NCBI GenBank assembly: GCA_014284505.1
Contig: JAAFYY010000001.1
Coordinates: forward strand, 3,162,001 to 3,226,000
DNA from: Streptacidiphilus sp. 4-A2
GTDB taxonomy: Bacteria > Actinomycetota > Actinomycetes > Streptomycetales > Streptomycetaceae
Direction of reading: 5' to 3'
DNA length: 64,000 nucleotides
The notes below the pieces were generated by a model. The model saw only the letters and a program-made list of their open reading frames with translations. It made no database searches and was not told where the DNA came from. This document shows positions 1-11,370 of this stretch, in pieces. A program made the position numbers and the translations under genes. Position 1 is the stretch's first letter; every line of letters begins with the position of its first letter.

Positions 1-1320
1 GGGCGCGCCGAGCCCCAGCCGCACCCCGCTGACCGCGCTGCCGTTGTTGGTGAAGGTGGTCGTCACCGTGCTCGGCTGCCCGGCGACCGCCTGCTGCGGC
101 GCCGCGTTCGCCAGCGTGGTGCTCGGCGGGTACGTCCCGGCCGGGGAGACGGCCGCGACCTGGTACATCACCGTGCCGTGGGCCGGGACGAAGGCGCTGA
201 TCGCGCCCCGGGACTCGGTGGTGGTGTGCGCCCACAGGTCGCGCAGGGTGTACGCCTTGGCGCCGGGCAGACCGGCCGCGGCCGCCGTGGTGGTGATGGT
301 CGCGGGCGTGTCGTTCTCGTTGAACAGCGCCACCGAGACGCTGCCGTCGGACAGCGGCTTGGCCAGCACGTCCAGTCCCCCGGCGGAGGAGATCTCCACC
401 CCCTGCTTGCCGAGGCTGTCCTGGTCGACGGCGATGACGTCCTTGTTGCCGTAGATCGCCAGGGTGGCCGGGGAGGCCGTGGTCAGGTCGGTGCCGGAGA
501 TCAGCGGCGCGGCCATCTCGGCCCACAGCGAGAACTCGGACCGGTCCTCGGTCGGCGTCATCCCGTTGCCGACCTCCAGCATGTCCGGGTCGTTCCAGGC
601 ACCGGGGCGGGCCCCGGCGGCAAGGGCGACATTGGTGTGGAAGTTGGAGAGCATGGAGGCGTAGGAGGCGCTGATGTCGCCGGTGGTCCGCCACAGGTTG
701 CCGACCGAGCTGCCCCAGGAGGCCACGTCCTCCTCGCCCCAGTCGCAGAGGCTGAAGACGATCGGGCGGCCGGTCTGGGCGAGGGCGTCGCGCATGGCCG
801 TGTACCGGGTCTGCGCGGGGATGCCGTCGTTGTAGCAGTTGTCGTACTTGAGGTAGTCCACGCCCCAGGAGGCGAAGGCGTCGGCGTCCTGCTGCTCGTG
901 GCCCAGGCTGCCCGGGTAGCCCTGGCAGGTGTTGGTCCCGGCGGACTCGTAGATGCCCAGCTTCAGGCCGAGCTTGTGGACGTAGTCGGCGACGCCCTTG
1001 ATGCCGTCGGGGAACTTGGCCGGGTCCGGGACCAGGTTGCCGGCGGCGTCCCGGTTGGGCTCCATCCAGCAGTCGTCGATGTTGACGTACTCGTAGCCGT
1101 CGGCCTTGAGCCCGCTGCTGACGATCTTGTCGGCGGTCTCCTCGACCAGCTTCTCGCTGACATTGCAGCCGAAGGCGTTCCAGTCGTTCCAGCCCATCGG
1201 GGGCGTGAGTGCCAGGCCGTTGTCGAGCGCGGCGGCCGGGGTGGCGGCCGTGACGGTGACGACGGCGACAGGCGCCACGGTTAGTGCGGCCGCGAGGAGC
1301 GCGGCCCACGTCTTGCGCAT
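1..1320 (-). CDS. GH27 alpha-galactosidase, secreted (3' end outside window)
   Basis: Secreted glycoside hydrolase family 27 enzyme that removes terminal alpha-galactose (or a related sugar) from plant oligosaccharides. The ATG at 1318-1320 is preceded by AAGGAGAAGGA. Residues 1-31 form a signal peptide (MRKTWAALLAAALTV...). The TIM barrel begins [11 protein letters not shown] (about 38-48). The GH27 nucleophile is the Asp in YLKYDNC (about 160) and the acid/base is the Asp in WRTTGDI (about 215). After about residue 390 a NEW3-like beta-sandwich (NPCBM-associated) begins and runs off the window, so the C terminus is not visible. All 440 visible codons are in one frame. It is one of three GH27 genes here, with those near 37700 and 40000. 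Substrate specificity (alpha-galactose versus beta-L-arabinopyranose) cannot be decided from sequence alone. Confidence 0.93.
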   Translation of the reverse strand, partial: MRKTWAALLAAALTVAPVAVVTVTAATPAAALDNGLALTPPMGWNDWNAFGCNVSEKLVEETADKIVSSGLKADGYEYVNIDDCWMEPNRDAAGNLVPDPAKFPDGIKGVADYVHKLGLKLGIYESAGTNTCQGYPGSLGHEQQDADAFASWGVDYLKYDNCYNDGIPAQTRYTAMRDALAQTGRPIVFSLCDWGEEDVASWGSSVGNLWRTTGDISASYASMLSNFHTNVALAAGARPGAWNDPDMLEVGNGMTPTEDRSEFSLWAEMAAPLISGTDLTTASPATLAIYGNKDVIAVDQDSLGKQGVEISSAGGLDVLAKPLSDGSVSVALFNENDTPATITTTAAAAGLPGAKAYTLRDLWAHTTTESRGAISAFVPAHGTVMYQVAAVSPAGTYPPSTTLANAAPQQAVAGQPSTVTTTFTNNGSAVSGVRLGLGAP

Positions 1321-1578
1321 TCCTTCTCCTTGGACGTCCTTGAACGGGGATTGGACAGGGGTCGGGAGACGAGCAGAGCTCCGACGGTGGATCGTTTGTA
1401 AATGTTGACTCTTGGGCTTCTGTTGCTCATGGTCACTCAAATCCCAACAGACTTTAGCCATATGACATACCACAAACAAGGGCTTGGGCCGCTTTGCTCG
1501 CACGGCGACTGCCCGGCACCGCGAAGCGCCGGGCACCCACCTGCCTGCGCCACGCCCCGGAACAGCCCGGCGCCCCGC
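1321..1578. promoter_or_regulatory. Intergenic region upstream of the GH27 gene, AT-richer
   Basis: This 258-bp gap separates two minus-strand genes. The part at 1390-1490 is clearly less GC-rich than its surroundings and carries TTTGTAAATG and CATATGACAT stretches, as expected for a regulated promoter of the GH27 gene. The GC-rich part at 1535-1578 contains a small GCGCCCCGCTCACC / GGTGAGCGGGGCGC inverted repeat (1570-1600) that overlaps the end of the upstream gene and could terminate it. I see no gene here. Confidence 0.4.
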
Positions 1579-4359
1579 TCACCAGGTGAGCGGGGCGCCG
1601 GAGGAGACGGTCGGCGGCGGCCGGTCAGCCACCCGGGCGGCGGCCGCACGCCGCTCAGGAGCCGGCCCGAAGTGCTCGCGCAGCCGCCGCTGGACCGTCC
1701 GGGGCAGGTCGGCCACCGGCTCCGGCCGGAGCGGGCCGCCGAGCGCGATCGCGCGCCTGGACCGCCACAGCGCCCCGACCACCTGCTGCGGCGCGGCCTG
1801 CCCGGCCTGGTCCGCGACCAGCCAGCCCAGCGCCTCGGGGCCGAGGCCGGCGAACAGGCGGTCGAGCGCGGCGAAGGGGGCCGACACCACCGGCACGAGC
1901 AGGAACAGCAGCCGCCAGCACGCCGTGATCCGGTGCTCGCCCAGACCGGCCGGGGCGCTGCCGCCGACGACCTCCATGGCGCCGAGCAGGCTGCGCCGGA
2001 CCAGCTCCGGCTCGCAGACCGGCAGCGCCCGGTGCAGGTCCAGGGCGGCCAGGAACAACTCGCCGCGGGCAGAGCTGAACTCCTGGTCCATCCACGGCGC
2101 GGACTCCCGGAGCCCGGCCGAGCCGCGGCCGCCCTCCCGCTCCGGTTCGCCCTCCCGCTCCGGTTCGCCCTCCCACTCCGGTTCGCCCTCCCACTGCGGC
2201 CCGGGCACCGCCTCGCCCCACTGCCGCCGGGCCCGCGCGAGGATGCCGCGGTCCGCCTCCCGCGAGTCCCGCCGCGCGGCCTCCTCCTGCCCGGCACAGC
2301 GGGCCGCGGCCTGGGCGGCGGTGCACCGGCGCCGGGCACGGGCGCGCTCGCGCTCCGCCTCGGCCAGCTGGTCCTGTCGGCGGTACTGCTGCTGGAGGGC
2401 CTGGTCGAGCGCCTCCTGAAGGTGCCCCCGGTGCTCCTCGGCCCGCTGCCGGGAGCCCTCCCGGCGCCGCACCGCCTCGGCGAGCAGCTGACGCGCGCCC
2501 AGGTGCCGGGCGGAGGCGCCGCGGTCCAGCAGCCGCCGCAGCCCGCCGGGCCCGGCGTCGTCGTGCGCGCGCAGGTCGCGCAGACCGGCCTCGCACAGGC
2601 CGCGGGCGCGAGCGCTGTCCAGTTCGGCGGCGCCGACCCGGTCGCCCGCCTGCCGGGCCTCCTCCTGATCCTGCCGCAGCTGCTGCTCGATCCGGGCGTG
2701 GGCAGCGTCCGCGGCGCGCACCTCGCGCTCGGCGGCCGCGGCGTCCCGGCGGACCTCCTGGCAGGCGGTCCGGGCCGCGTGCACGGCGGCGTCCGCGGCA
2801 TGGGCGCGGGTGAGCGCGTCGGCCGCCTGCTGCCGTTCGGCGGCCAGCCGCCGCACCCGCTCCCGGGCGGCGGTGAACGCCCGCACCGCCTCCGTCCACG
2901 TGGCGCCGCCCGGCGCGGTTCCGCCCCCGTCGGCGGCCGCCGCGGCCCGGGCCTCCACCTCCAGCAGCAGCGAGGCGGGGCCGGCCAGGTGGTCGGCACC
3001 GCCCCGCCAGGGGGCCTCGATCGCGGCGGTGCGGTGCTCCACCGCACCGCCGTCGGCGGAGGCGACGACGATCTCGAAGCCGCACAGCTCCGGGACCGGC
3101 GGGTGGACGGTGTGCCGGCGCCGGCCACTGGTCCAGGTCACCGGTGCGGCGAAGGCGTCGCGCGGCCGGGCCAGGGCGGCCAGCTGCTCGGCACGGGCTA
3201 CCACCTGGGCCGCGACCAGGTCGCGCAGCAGCGCGGCGGTCCCGCTCCCCGGGGGCTCGTCCACGGCGTACAGGCCCCGGCCCCCGGGGCCGGACAGGGT
3301 GCGCAGGACGGTGTTCACCGCGAGCTGCTGACCGAGGGCCGGCGGGTGCCCGGTCCGGCTCGGCCAGCGCCCGGGCGGGGCACCGGCCGGGGCCAGCGCG
3401 TCCAGCAGGGCCTGCGGCTGCCCGCGCCAACCCGCCCGCGGCCCCGGGTCCGGCCGCGCCTGCGGGCACAGGTACTCCGCCAGGGCCTGCCCGGCGCGCC
3501 CCTCGGCCAGGGCCTCGGCGACCCGGCCGAGCTGCGCCGCGACAGCGCCGTCCAGGAACTGCGGCCCGTCGGCCTGCTGCGCCCGCGCGGCCGGGACCTG
3601 GTAGCTCCTGACCCGGACGGCGTCCGGCAGCAGCGCCTCGGCCACCCCGAGCTGCCCGGCCAGCCGGCTGGTCAGCGCGGCCAGATCAGCGGCCGCCAGC
3701 GGCTTGCCGCCGACCGGGCCGGACAGCGGCTGCGGCCGCCCCGCCGCGGCATCATCCGTGCCATCGGTGTCATCCACTGCCGCCGTCGCATCGGACTGAT
3801 CCGGATCATCGGAATCATCAGCACCCATCGGGCTGCCACTGTCCGTCAGCTCCAGCAGCGTTGCCAGGCAGCGCCGCTCCGCCTCCGCGAACCCCTCCAG
3901 CCAGCGCGGATCGGCCGGCCCCGGATGCAGCGCCCGGCCGACCGCCCAGGCGCAGCCGGAAAGGGCCGGGCTCTGCCTGAGCAGCAGCCCGGCCTCGTTC
4001 ACGGTGAAGGCCAGCAGTGCGCCCTGCCCGCCCTGGCGGCCGTCGAAGTCCCCGCCCGGACCGTCGTCCTCGCCGAACACCGCGGCCAGGGTGTCCCGCA
4101 CCCGCGAGAGCTGGTGGATCCCGAGGTAGACGGTGTGCCGCCGGACCATGCCGCTGCCGGTCCGCCGCTGCCACAGCGGATGGCCGCTCTCCCAGGGCAG
4201 CAGCCCGTCCGCGCCCACGTCGTGCACGCCCCGCCCGGGATCGGCCTGCTCCACCCGCTGCGCGGTGAACAGCTCAACTGCCCGCCAGTAGCCGACGGTT
4301 GCCGCCCGTCCGGCCCGCTCCGCGCCCTCCTGGTCCACAGACACCCCCGCCATGAGCAC
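1579..4359 (-). CDS. SF1 helicase-like protein with degenerate ATPase motifs, truncated before RecA2
   Basis: A 926-residue protein whose organisation matches the large actinobacterial AAA/superfamily-1 helicase-like family. The N-terminal part (1-350) has no motif I recognise. At about 363-375 sits what should be the P-loop (family GPPGTGKT), but here it reads EPPGSGTA and lacks the nucleotide-binding Lys. Residues about 490-715 are an Ala/Glu/Arg-rich predicted coiled coil. At about 825-880 the stretches LLFLLVPVVSAPFA, LGWLVADQAGQA and GGPLRPEP align with family motifs in which Walker B is DEAGQ and motif III is GDPLQ, and both are altered. The protein ends soon afterwards, without the second RecA domain. 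The frame is open for 2.8 kb with normal codon bias, so the protein is probably made but not an ATPase. The start could be GTG 4359 or ATG 4353. Family assignment is from memory of the motifs. Confidence 0.6.
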   Translation of the reverse strand: MLMAGVSVDQEGAERAGRAATVGYWRAVELFTAQRVEQADPGRGVHDVGADGLLPWESGHPLWQRRTGSGMVRRHTVYLGIHQLSRVRDTLAAVFGEDDGPGGDFDGRQGGQGALLAFTVNEAGLLLRQSPALSGCAWAVGRALHPGPADPRWLEGFAEAERRCLATLLELTDSGSPMGADDSDDPDQSDATAAVDDTDGTDDAAAGRPQPLSGPVGGKPLAAADLAALTSRLAGQLGVAEALLPDAVRVRSYQVPAARAQQADGPQFLDGAVAAQLGRVAEALAEGRAGQALAEYLCPQARPDPGPRAGWRGQPQALLDALAPAGAPPGRWPSRTGHPPALGQQLAVNTVLRTLSGPGGRGLYAVDEPPGSGTAALLRDLVAAQVVARAEQLAALARPRDAFAAPVTWTSGRRRHTVHPPVPELCGFEIVVASADGGAVEHRTAAIEAPWRGGADHLAGPASLLLEVEARAAAAADGGGTAPGGATWTEAVRAFTAARERVRRLAAERQQAADALTRAHAADAAVHAARTACQEVRRDAAAAEREVRAADAAHARIEQQLRQDQEEARQAGDRVGAAELDSARARGLCEAGLRDLRAHDDAGPGGLRRLLDRGASARHLGARQLLAEAVRRREGSRQRAEEHRGHLQEALDQALQQQYRRQDQLAEAERERARARRRCTAAQAAARCAGQEEAARRDSREADRGILARARRQWGEAVPGPQWEGEPEWEGEPEREGEPEREGGRGSAGLRESAPWMDQEFSSARGELFLAALDLHRALPVCEPELVRRSLLGAMEVVGGSAPAGLGEHRITACWRLLFLLVPVVSAPFAALDRLFAGLGPEALGWLVADQAGQAAPQQVVGALWRSRRAIALGGPLRPEPVADLPRTVQRRLREHFGPAPERRAAAARVADRPPPTVSSGAPLTW
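2131..2203. repeat. 18-bp tandem repeat inside the helicase-like gene
   Basis: About four direct copies of an 18-bp unit (plus-strand form CCCTCCCGCTCCGGTTCG, the later copies with CCCACTCC) encode the hexapeptide series EWEGEP / EREGEP at residues about 719-743, at the junction between the coiled coil and the C-terminal helicase-like block. Copy number is likely to vary between strains. Confidence 0.85.
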
Positions 4360-4563
4360 GATCAGAGATGTCAGGGTATGCGATCGTTCCAGCTCGCGGC
4401 CCGGAGCACCCTGCCCCGGCGTCAGGTCGCCCCGTTCCCGCTCCTGCTGCGTACGGTCCGTCCGGCTTTGGCAGTTGATGCCTGGTCAGCATGTGATGCG
4501 AGGAACACGGCCCGTGGAGACGTTGAACCACCAGCGGGCGTGCGCCGGCGCAGACTTGGCGGC

Positions 4564-5319
4564 ATGGGTGACTGGTACGAGGTCTGCGAGCTGGGCAACG
4601 GTGTGGTTCGGGTCACCGAGCCGCATGTCGATCAACTGCTGAGGGCCAACCTGTGGTGGCTGCGTGGAACGGACCGCGACATCGTCGTGGACGCGGGACT
4701 TGGCGTGGTCCCTCTGCGCCAGGAGATCCCGGAGCTGTTCGAGCGGGATCCGCTGGTCGTGCTCACCCATGCACACCTGGACCATGTCGGCGGAGCTCAT
4801 GAGTTCCGTGAGCGGGCCGCCCACGCGGCCGCGGCCGGGATCCTGGCGGGGGACATCCCCGCGAGCCTGTACGGCGCCGAGCTCTACCGGAAGTTCGGCG
4901 TCGACGTGGCCGGGGAGCCCGGCCCCGACCTGCTGATCAACGCACTGCCCTACCCCGGGTACGACCCGCACGCGTACCACCTCGACGGCCTGGCGCTGAC
5001 CCGTCAGCTCAAGGACGGAGACACGGTCGAGCTGGGCGGCCGGACACTTGACGTCCTCCATCTGCCCGGCCACACGCCCGGATGCATCGCCCTGCTGGAG
5101 CAGCGCACCGGGGTGCTGTACTCCGGCGACGTGGTCTACGACGGCTCCCTCATCGACAACCTGCCCGACTCCGACCTTGCCTCCTACCGGCGGAGCATGG
5201 AACTCCTCGCGCAGCTGGACGTGTCCGTCGTCCACCCGGGCCACGGGCACAGCTTCAACCGGACCCGGCTTCGCGAGCTGGCGGGTGCGTATCTGCGCGG
5301 CACTGCCGCAAGCCACTAG
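4564..5319 (+). CDS. MBL-fold metallo-hydrolase
   Basis: A 251-residue metallo-beta-lactamase-fold hydrolase. The metal-binding signature THAHLDHVGG lies at residues about 73-82, followed by LPGHTPGC (third metal His) near 172, YSGDVVYDG (bridging Asp) near 189 and a final HPGHGHS His near 228, so a complete binuclear zinc site is present. The chosen ATG at 4564 begins MGDWYEVCEL, and homologous-looking sequence starts right there, although the same frame is open far upstream through antisense DNA of the helicase-like gene. The substrate is unknown; the family includes glyoxalase II-like thioesterases, lactonases and phosphodiesterases. It is transcribed divergently from the helicase-like gene. 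Confidence 0.85.
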   Translation: MGDWYEVCELGNGVVRVTEPHVDQLLRANLWWLRGTDRDIVVDAGLGVVPLRQEIPELFERDPLVVLTHAHLDHVGGAHEFRERAAHAAAAGILAGDIPASLYGAELYRKFGVDVAGEPGPDLLINALPYPGYDPHAYHLDGLALTRQLKDGDTVELGGRTLDVLHLPGHTPGCIALLEQRTGVLYSGDVVYDGSLIDNLPDSDLASYRRSMELLAQLDVSVVHPGHGHSFNRTRLRELAGAYLRGTAASH

Positions 5320-5385
5320 ACGGCTCCGGGGGCCCGTCCGCCGTACCGGCTTCGCCGCCGATTCAATACTCAGAGGGGGCAGTTG

Positions 5386-5766
5386 ATGGCATTTTTGCCA
5401 GGGCCTGGGCATGTCCGGGGGTGCTGGCTCTGGCCGTGGCACTCGGCGCAGCAGGCTGTCAGGCGGCCGGCAACGGACCGAGCGGCGGCAGCAGCACGGC
5501 GCAGTCCGCCATCGCCGCGGCAACGGTGACCGCGCCCGGCCGCCAGACCGGCCCCGCGCCCTCCCAGCCCCGGCTCTCCGGCGTCCGCACCGCGAGCCTG
5601 AGCACGCCGCCGCAGCCCTTCGGACTGGTCTACGCCCACCCTCGGGTCCATCCCCACCGGCGGCTTCCCCCGCGAGTTCGCCCTCAGCCCGGACGGGGCC
5701 ACCCTGCTCGTCTCCGACTTCAGCTCGAACCAGATCCAGGCGGTCAGCACCAGCACCCTGCCCTGA
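5386..5766 (+). pseudogene. Remnant of a YncE/YVTN beta-propeller lipoprotein
   Basis: The ATG at 5386 follows AGAGGGGGCAG. The start MAFLPGPGHVRG shifts frame at the G run near 5420 into VLALAVALGAAGC, a lipoprotein signal with its lipobox Cys. After a Ser/Ala/Thr-rich linker (to about 5635) the frame changes again and the last 40 residues read GSIPTGGFPREFALSPDGATLL and then VSDF, the signature of a single YVTN/YncE propeller blade, ending at TGA 5764-5766. Intact relatives carry about seven blades and 300-400 residues. Here the secretion signal is joined almost directly to the last blade, so an internal deletion of most of the propeller is likely, in addition to the frame changes. Confidence 0.6.
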
Positions 5767-5768
5767 GG

Positions 5769-5812
5769 CCGCCCGGACCGTCGTGGGGGTCCGGGGCGCC
5801 TTTATCTTTTCC
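5769..5812 (+). terminator. Rho-independent-like terminator after the lipoprotein remnant
   Basis: GCCCGGACC (5771-5779) pairs with GGTCCGGGGC (5788-5797) with one bulge, and is followed by the T-rich run CCTTTATCTTTT. Confidence 0.75.
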
Positions 5813-5862
5813 CTTCACCCGCCGGGTAGAGGTCCGCCGAGGCCTCGGACGGCTGGGAGCAG

Positions 5863-6186
5863 GTGAGAGGCATGAGGTACTACGGGCACGGGAGGCACCT
5901 CGGCGGCTGGGTGTGGATCTTCCCGGGGATCACGATGGTGCTGTTCTGGGCGGTGCTGCTGGCGCTGATCGTGCTGCTGTGGCGGATGGTGGCCAGGCAC
6001 TCCAGGCAGGTGCCGGGGCGGAGCGGCGGACAGCTCGGCTGGGGGCCGCCGCCCGGCCCGGGGGCGCAACCGGGGGCGGGCACGCCGGAGCAGGTGCTCG
6101 CCGACCGGCTGGCCCGGGGTGAGATCGACACCGACGAGTACCAGCGCAGACTGGACGCCCTGCACGGCGGGCGACCACCTGCCTGA
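5863..6186 (+). CDS. Small membrane protein with C-terminal SHOCT domain
   Basis: A protein of about 105 residues. A single hydrophobic segment (about 14-42, WIFPGITMVLFWAVLLALIV) is followed by a Gly/Pro-rich linker and a SHOCT domain at the end (about 75-100; LADRLARGEIDTDEYQRRLDAL), a short helical oligomerisation motif found at the C terminus of many small bacterial membrane proteins. The start is GTG 5863 or ATG 5872, and a GGGAG stands just before the GTG. It stands alone between two strong hairpins. Function unknown. Confidence 0.8.
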   Translation: MRGMRYYGHGRHLGGWVWIFPGITMVLFWAVLLALIVLLWRMVARHSRQVPGRSGGQLGWGPPPGPGAQPGAGTPEQVLADRLARGEIDTDEYQRRLDALHGGRPPA

Positions 6187-6192
6187 GCCGCG

Positions 6193-6227
6193 ACCGCCCG
6201 CCGCACCCGTCCGGTGCGGCGGGCGGT
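6193..6227. terminator. Bidirectional hairpin between convergent genes
   Basis: A perfect 15-bp stem, ACCGCCCGCCGCACC (6193-6207) with GGTGCGGCGGGCGGT (6213-6227) and a 5-nt loop, lies between the SHOCT gene and the convergent ADP-ribosylglycohydrolase gene. Confidence 0.8.
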
Positions 6228-6250
6228 GCCGTCCGGTCGGTGCCGGTGCG

Positions 6251-7185
6251 CTAGCCGGCGTCGCCGTCCGCGGCCGCGCGGGGGTCCCGGCGGCTCCAGC
6301 CGGGTATGTCCTCACAGGCCTGCCGCCAGGACGCCGGGAGCGCGTCCGTCCCGGTGCGCGCCGCGACGATCCCGCCGGCGATCGCACAGGTGGTGTCCCG
6401 GTCGCCCCAGCCGCCGACGGTCTGCCACAGGGTCTCGGTGAGGTCGTCGAGGTGCCCGGCGGCGGACCACACCGCGAACGGCACCGTGTCCGGTGCCGAG
6501 ATCCGCGCCCCCGAGCCCAGCACCGCCGCCGCATGGCGCACCGAGGTCTCCCCGGGCAGGCTCGCGGCCACCAGCAGCCCGGAGCGCACGTTGCTCTCCG
6601 GCACCCGGGCGGCGACCGCGCGGAGGAACCCGGAGCGCGGCGCGGCGTCCTGTCCCCGGCCGGAGGCGGCCAGCGCGGCGGCCACGGCCACGGCCACGGC
6701 GCCCGCGGCGGCCTCGGGTGGGCATGGGTGGTGAGCGCGGAGAGCCGGGCCTGCTCGGCCGCGGCGGCCGGGTCGTCCTGGAACCAGGCCCCCAGCGGCG
6801 CCACCCGCATCGCGGCACCGTTGCCCCATGAGCCCTGCCCGCCGAACTGCTCCCCGGTGACCGCCCGCCAGTCCTCGCCCGCACCGATCCGGCGCAGCAC
6901 CCCGTGCATGGACGGCCCGTAGCCGCGTGCCGGGTCCCGGGCGTACTCGGCGGCGAATTCCGTCGCCAGCAGGTCCGGGCGGACCTCCCCGTGCTCCGCC
7001 AGATGCGCGAACAGGACGAAGGCCATGGCGGAGTCGTCGGTCCACAGCCAGGGCGCGGGGCGCGCCTCCCGGGCGCCCCAGAGCTCCTCGGCCTTCTCCT
7101 GCGGGCGGATGAACCAGCCGTCGCCGAAGGCGTCACCCATCACCAGGCCGTCCAGGCTGGCATGCGCGCGGTGCGGGCTGTGCAT
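6251..7185 (-). CDS. ADP-ribosylglycohydrolase family protein
   Basis: Macro-independent ADP-ribosyl hydrolase (DraG/ARH fold) that removes ADP-ribose from proteins or small molecules using a di-magnesium centre. The ATG at 7183-7185 has AAGGGA upstream. Metal-site motifs are all present: GDAFGDGWF near residue 17, WTDDSAMA near 48, GNGAAMRVAPLGAWF near 127 and the C-terminal WGDRDTTCAIAGGI near 270. The reading frame changes once near 6716-6720, between THAHP and EAAAGAVAVAV. There is no ADP-ribosyltransferase nearby, so the substrate is open; such orphan hydrolases in actinomycetes may reverse toxin-type or DNA/protein ADP-ribosylation. Confidence 0.87.
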
Positions 7186-7294
7186 GGGGGTCCCTTCCGT
7201 GGTCGGCCGGCGGTCACCTCATTGTCATGGCAGGGCGCCCGCCCGGGCGAGTGGATTCCGCTCCACCGCGCGGCAGTTGGACCGCCGGACTCGG

Positions 7295-8340
7295 TCAGCC
7301 GCCGGAGCCGAAGAGGCCGTCGCCGTCGAGCGGGGCGAAGAACCGGGCGACGTCCTGCTCGCCGACCCCGGCCAGGGTGGGCGGGTTCCAGCGCGGGCGG
7401 CGGTCCTTGTCCACGACCTGGGCGCGGATGCCCTCGACCAGATCGGGCGAGCGGAGGGCGGCGCAGGAGACCCGGTACTCCTGTTCCAGCACCTGCTCCA
7501 GCGAACCGAGGGCGCGGGCGCGGCGGCAGGCGGCCAGGGTGACCTTGAGCGAGGTCGGCGACCGGCCGAGGAGGGTGGCGGCCGCCTCCTTGGCGGCGGC
7601 GACCCCGGCGGCCTCCAGCCGCTCCAGGATCTCCTCGACGGTTTCCGCCGCGTAGCAGCTGTCGATCCACTCCCGCTGCTCGGCGAGTTCCCCGCCGGGG
7701 CCGGCCGGGTGTACCGGGCGAGCACCTCGGGCAGTTCGTCCGTGGCCAGGTCTGCGGCCAGGTCGGGCAGCAGCTCGGCCGGGACGAAGTGGTCGGCGAG
7801 GCCGCAGAGCAGCGCGTCCGCGGCGCCGATGGCGGCGCCGGTCAGCGCCAGATGGGTGCCGAGTTCGCCGGGCGCCCGGGAGAGCAGATACGTGCCGCCG
7901 ACGTCGGGGACGAAGCCGATGCCGGTCTCGGGCATGGCGACGCGGGAGCGCTCGGTGACGATCCGGACGCTGCCGTGCGCGGAGATGCCGACGCCACCGC
8001 CCATCACGATGCCGTCCATCAGCGCCACATAGGGCTTGGGGTAGCGCGCGATCCGGGCGTTCAGCCGGTACTCGTCGGCCCAGAACGCCGCCGAGGCCGC
8101 GCCGCCGCCGGAGCTGACGTCCTGGTGGATGGCCCGGATGTCGCCGCCCGCGCACAGGCCGCGCTCACCGGCGCCGTCGATCACCACGGTCCGCACCGCA
8201 GGGTCGTGCTCCCACGCGGTCAGCGCCTGGTCGATCCGGGTCACCATGGCGTGGTTGAGCGCGTTGATGGCGCGGGGCCGGTTCAGCGTCAGCCGGGCCG
8301 CACGGCCTTCGGTGCGCCGCAGTACGCAGTCGTCGGTCAC
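7295..8340 (-). CDS. 3-hydroxyisobutyryl-CoA hydrolase / enoyl-CoA hydratase family
   Basis: Crotonase-fold enzyme of about 350 residues. Length and sequence fit 3-hydroxyisobutyryl-CoA hydrolase of valine catabolism better than a 260-residue enoyl-CoA hydratase. Residues GLCAGGDIRAIH (about 62-73) form the first oxyanion element, DGIVMGGGVGISAHG (about 110-124) the second, and MPETGIGFVPDVGG (about 137-150) carries the Glu/Asp catalytic pair typical of the hydrolases. The C-terminal half, SLKVTLAACRRAR and VEGIRAQVVDKDRRPRWNPP, is also hydrolase-like. One frame change lies near 7700. The GTG start at 8340 follows CGGAGCAGCCCG. Confidence 0.88.
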
Positions 8341-8665
8341 CGGGCTGCTCCGGTCGGCGGGTGGGCCACGGTCGGGCGCATGGTCTCGTCGGTCCTTCCA
8401 GGATCCAGAGCGGTCGAAGGTCGCGGACGATCTTCGCAGTGCCGTGGCTCAAGTATCCATCCGGGCCCCGGCCGCGAACCGGGCACCCGGGTCCGGTGAT
8501 CAGTTCGCGGCCGGGATCACGGTTCCGGTACCGGCTCCCAACGGGGCGCGGGACTCCCCGGCCTGTCCGGCGTCACCGGGCGCCTGGCCCGTACCGTCGC
8601 CGACGGCCGGACCGTCACCGTGGACGGCGCGGCGCACTACCCCACCATGGAGCAGCCGGCGGCGT

Positions 8666-11216
<2,551 letters not shown>

Positions 11217-11318
11217 GATGTGGCTCCCGTCGGTCGGGGGTGGGCGATGTCGGGGTGGGCGATGTCGGGTGGGCGGCGTCGGAGTGAACGGCGTCGCGGT
11301 GGGCGTGTTCGGGGGGGG

Positions 11319-11369
11319 CGGTGTTCGGGGCCGGGCGGTGTTCGGGGCCGGGCGGTGTTCGGGGCCGGG
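11319..11369. repeat. Three direct copies of a 17-bp GC-rich repeat
   Basis: The unit CGGTGTTCGGGGCCGGG occurs at 11319-11335, 11336-11352 and 11353-11369, just downstream of the TetR stop codon and upstream of the monooxygenase gene (both on the minus strand). The preceding 11220-11318 also holds imperfect GGGCGATGTCGG-like repeats. It probably arose by slippage; no dyad symmetry strong enough for an operator is seen. Confidence 0.8.
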
Positions 11370-11370
11370 A

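Noticed and set aside
1402..4563. Very long plus-strand open frame leading into the MBL hydrolase
   Set aside because: It is antisense to the helicase-like gene, is Arg/Pro/Gly-rich with no domain, and exists because GC-rich codons rarely give stops on the opposite strand. Only the part from 4564 matches a protein family.
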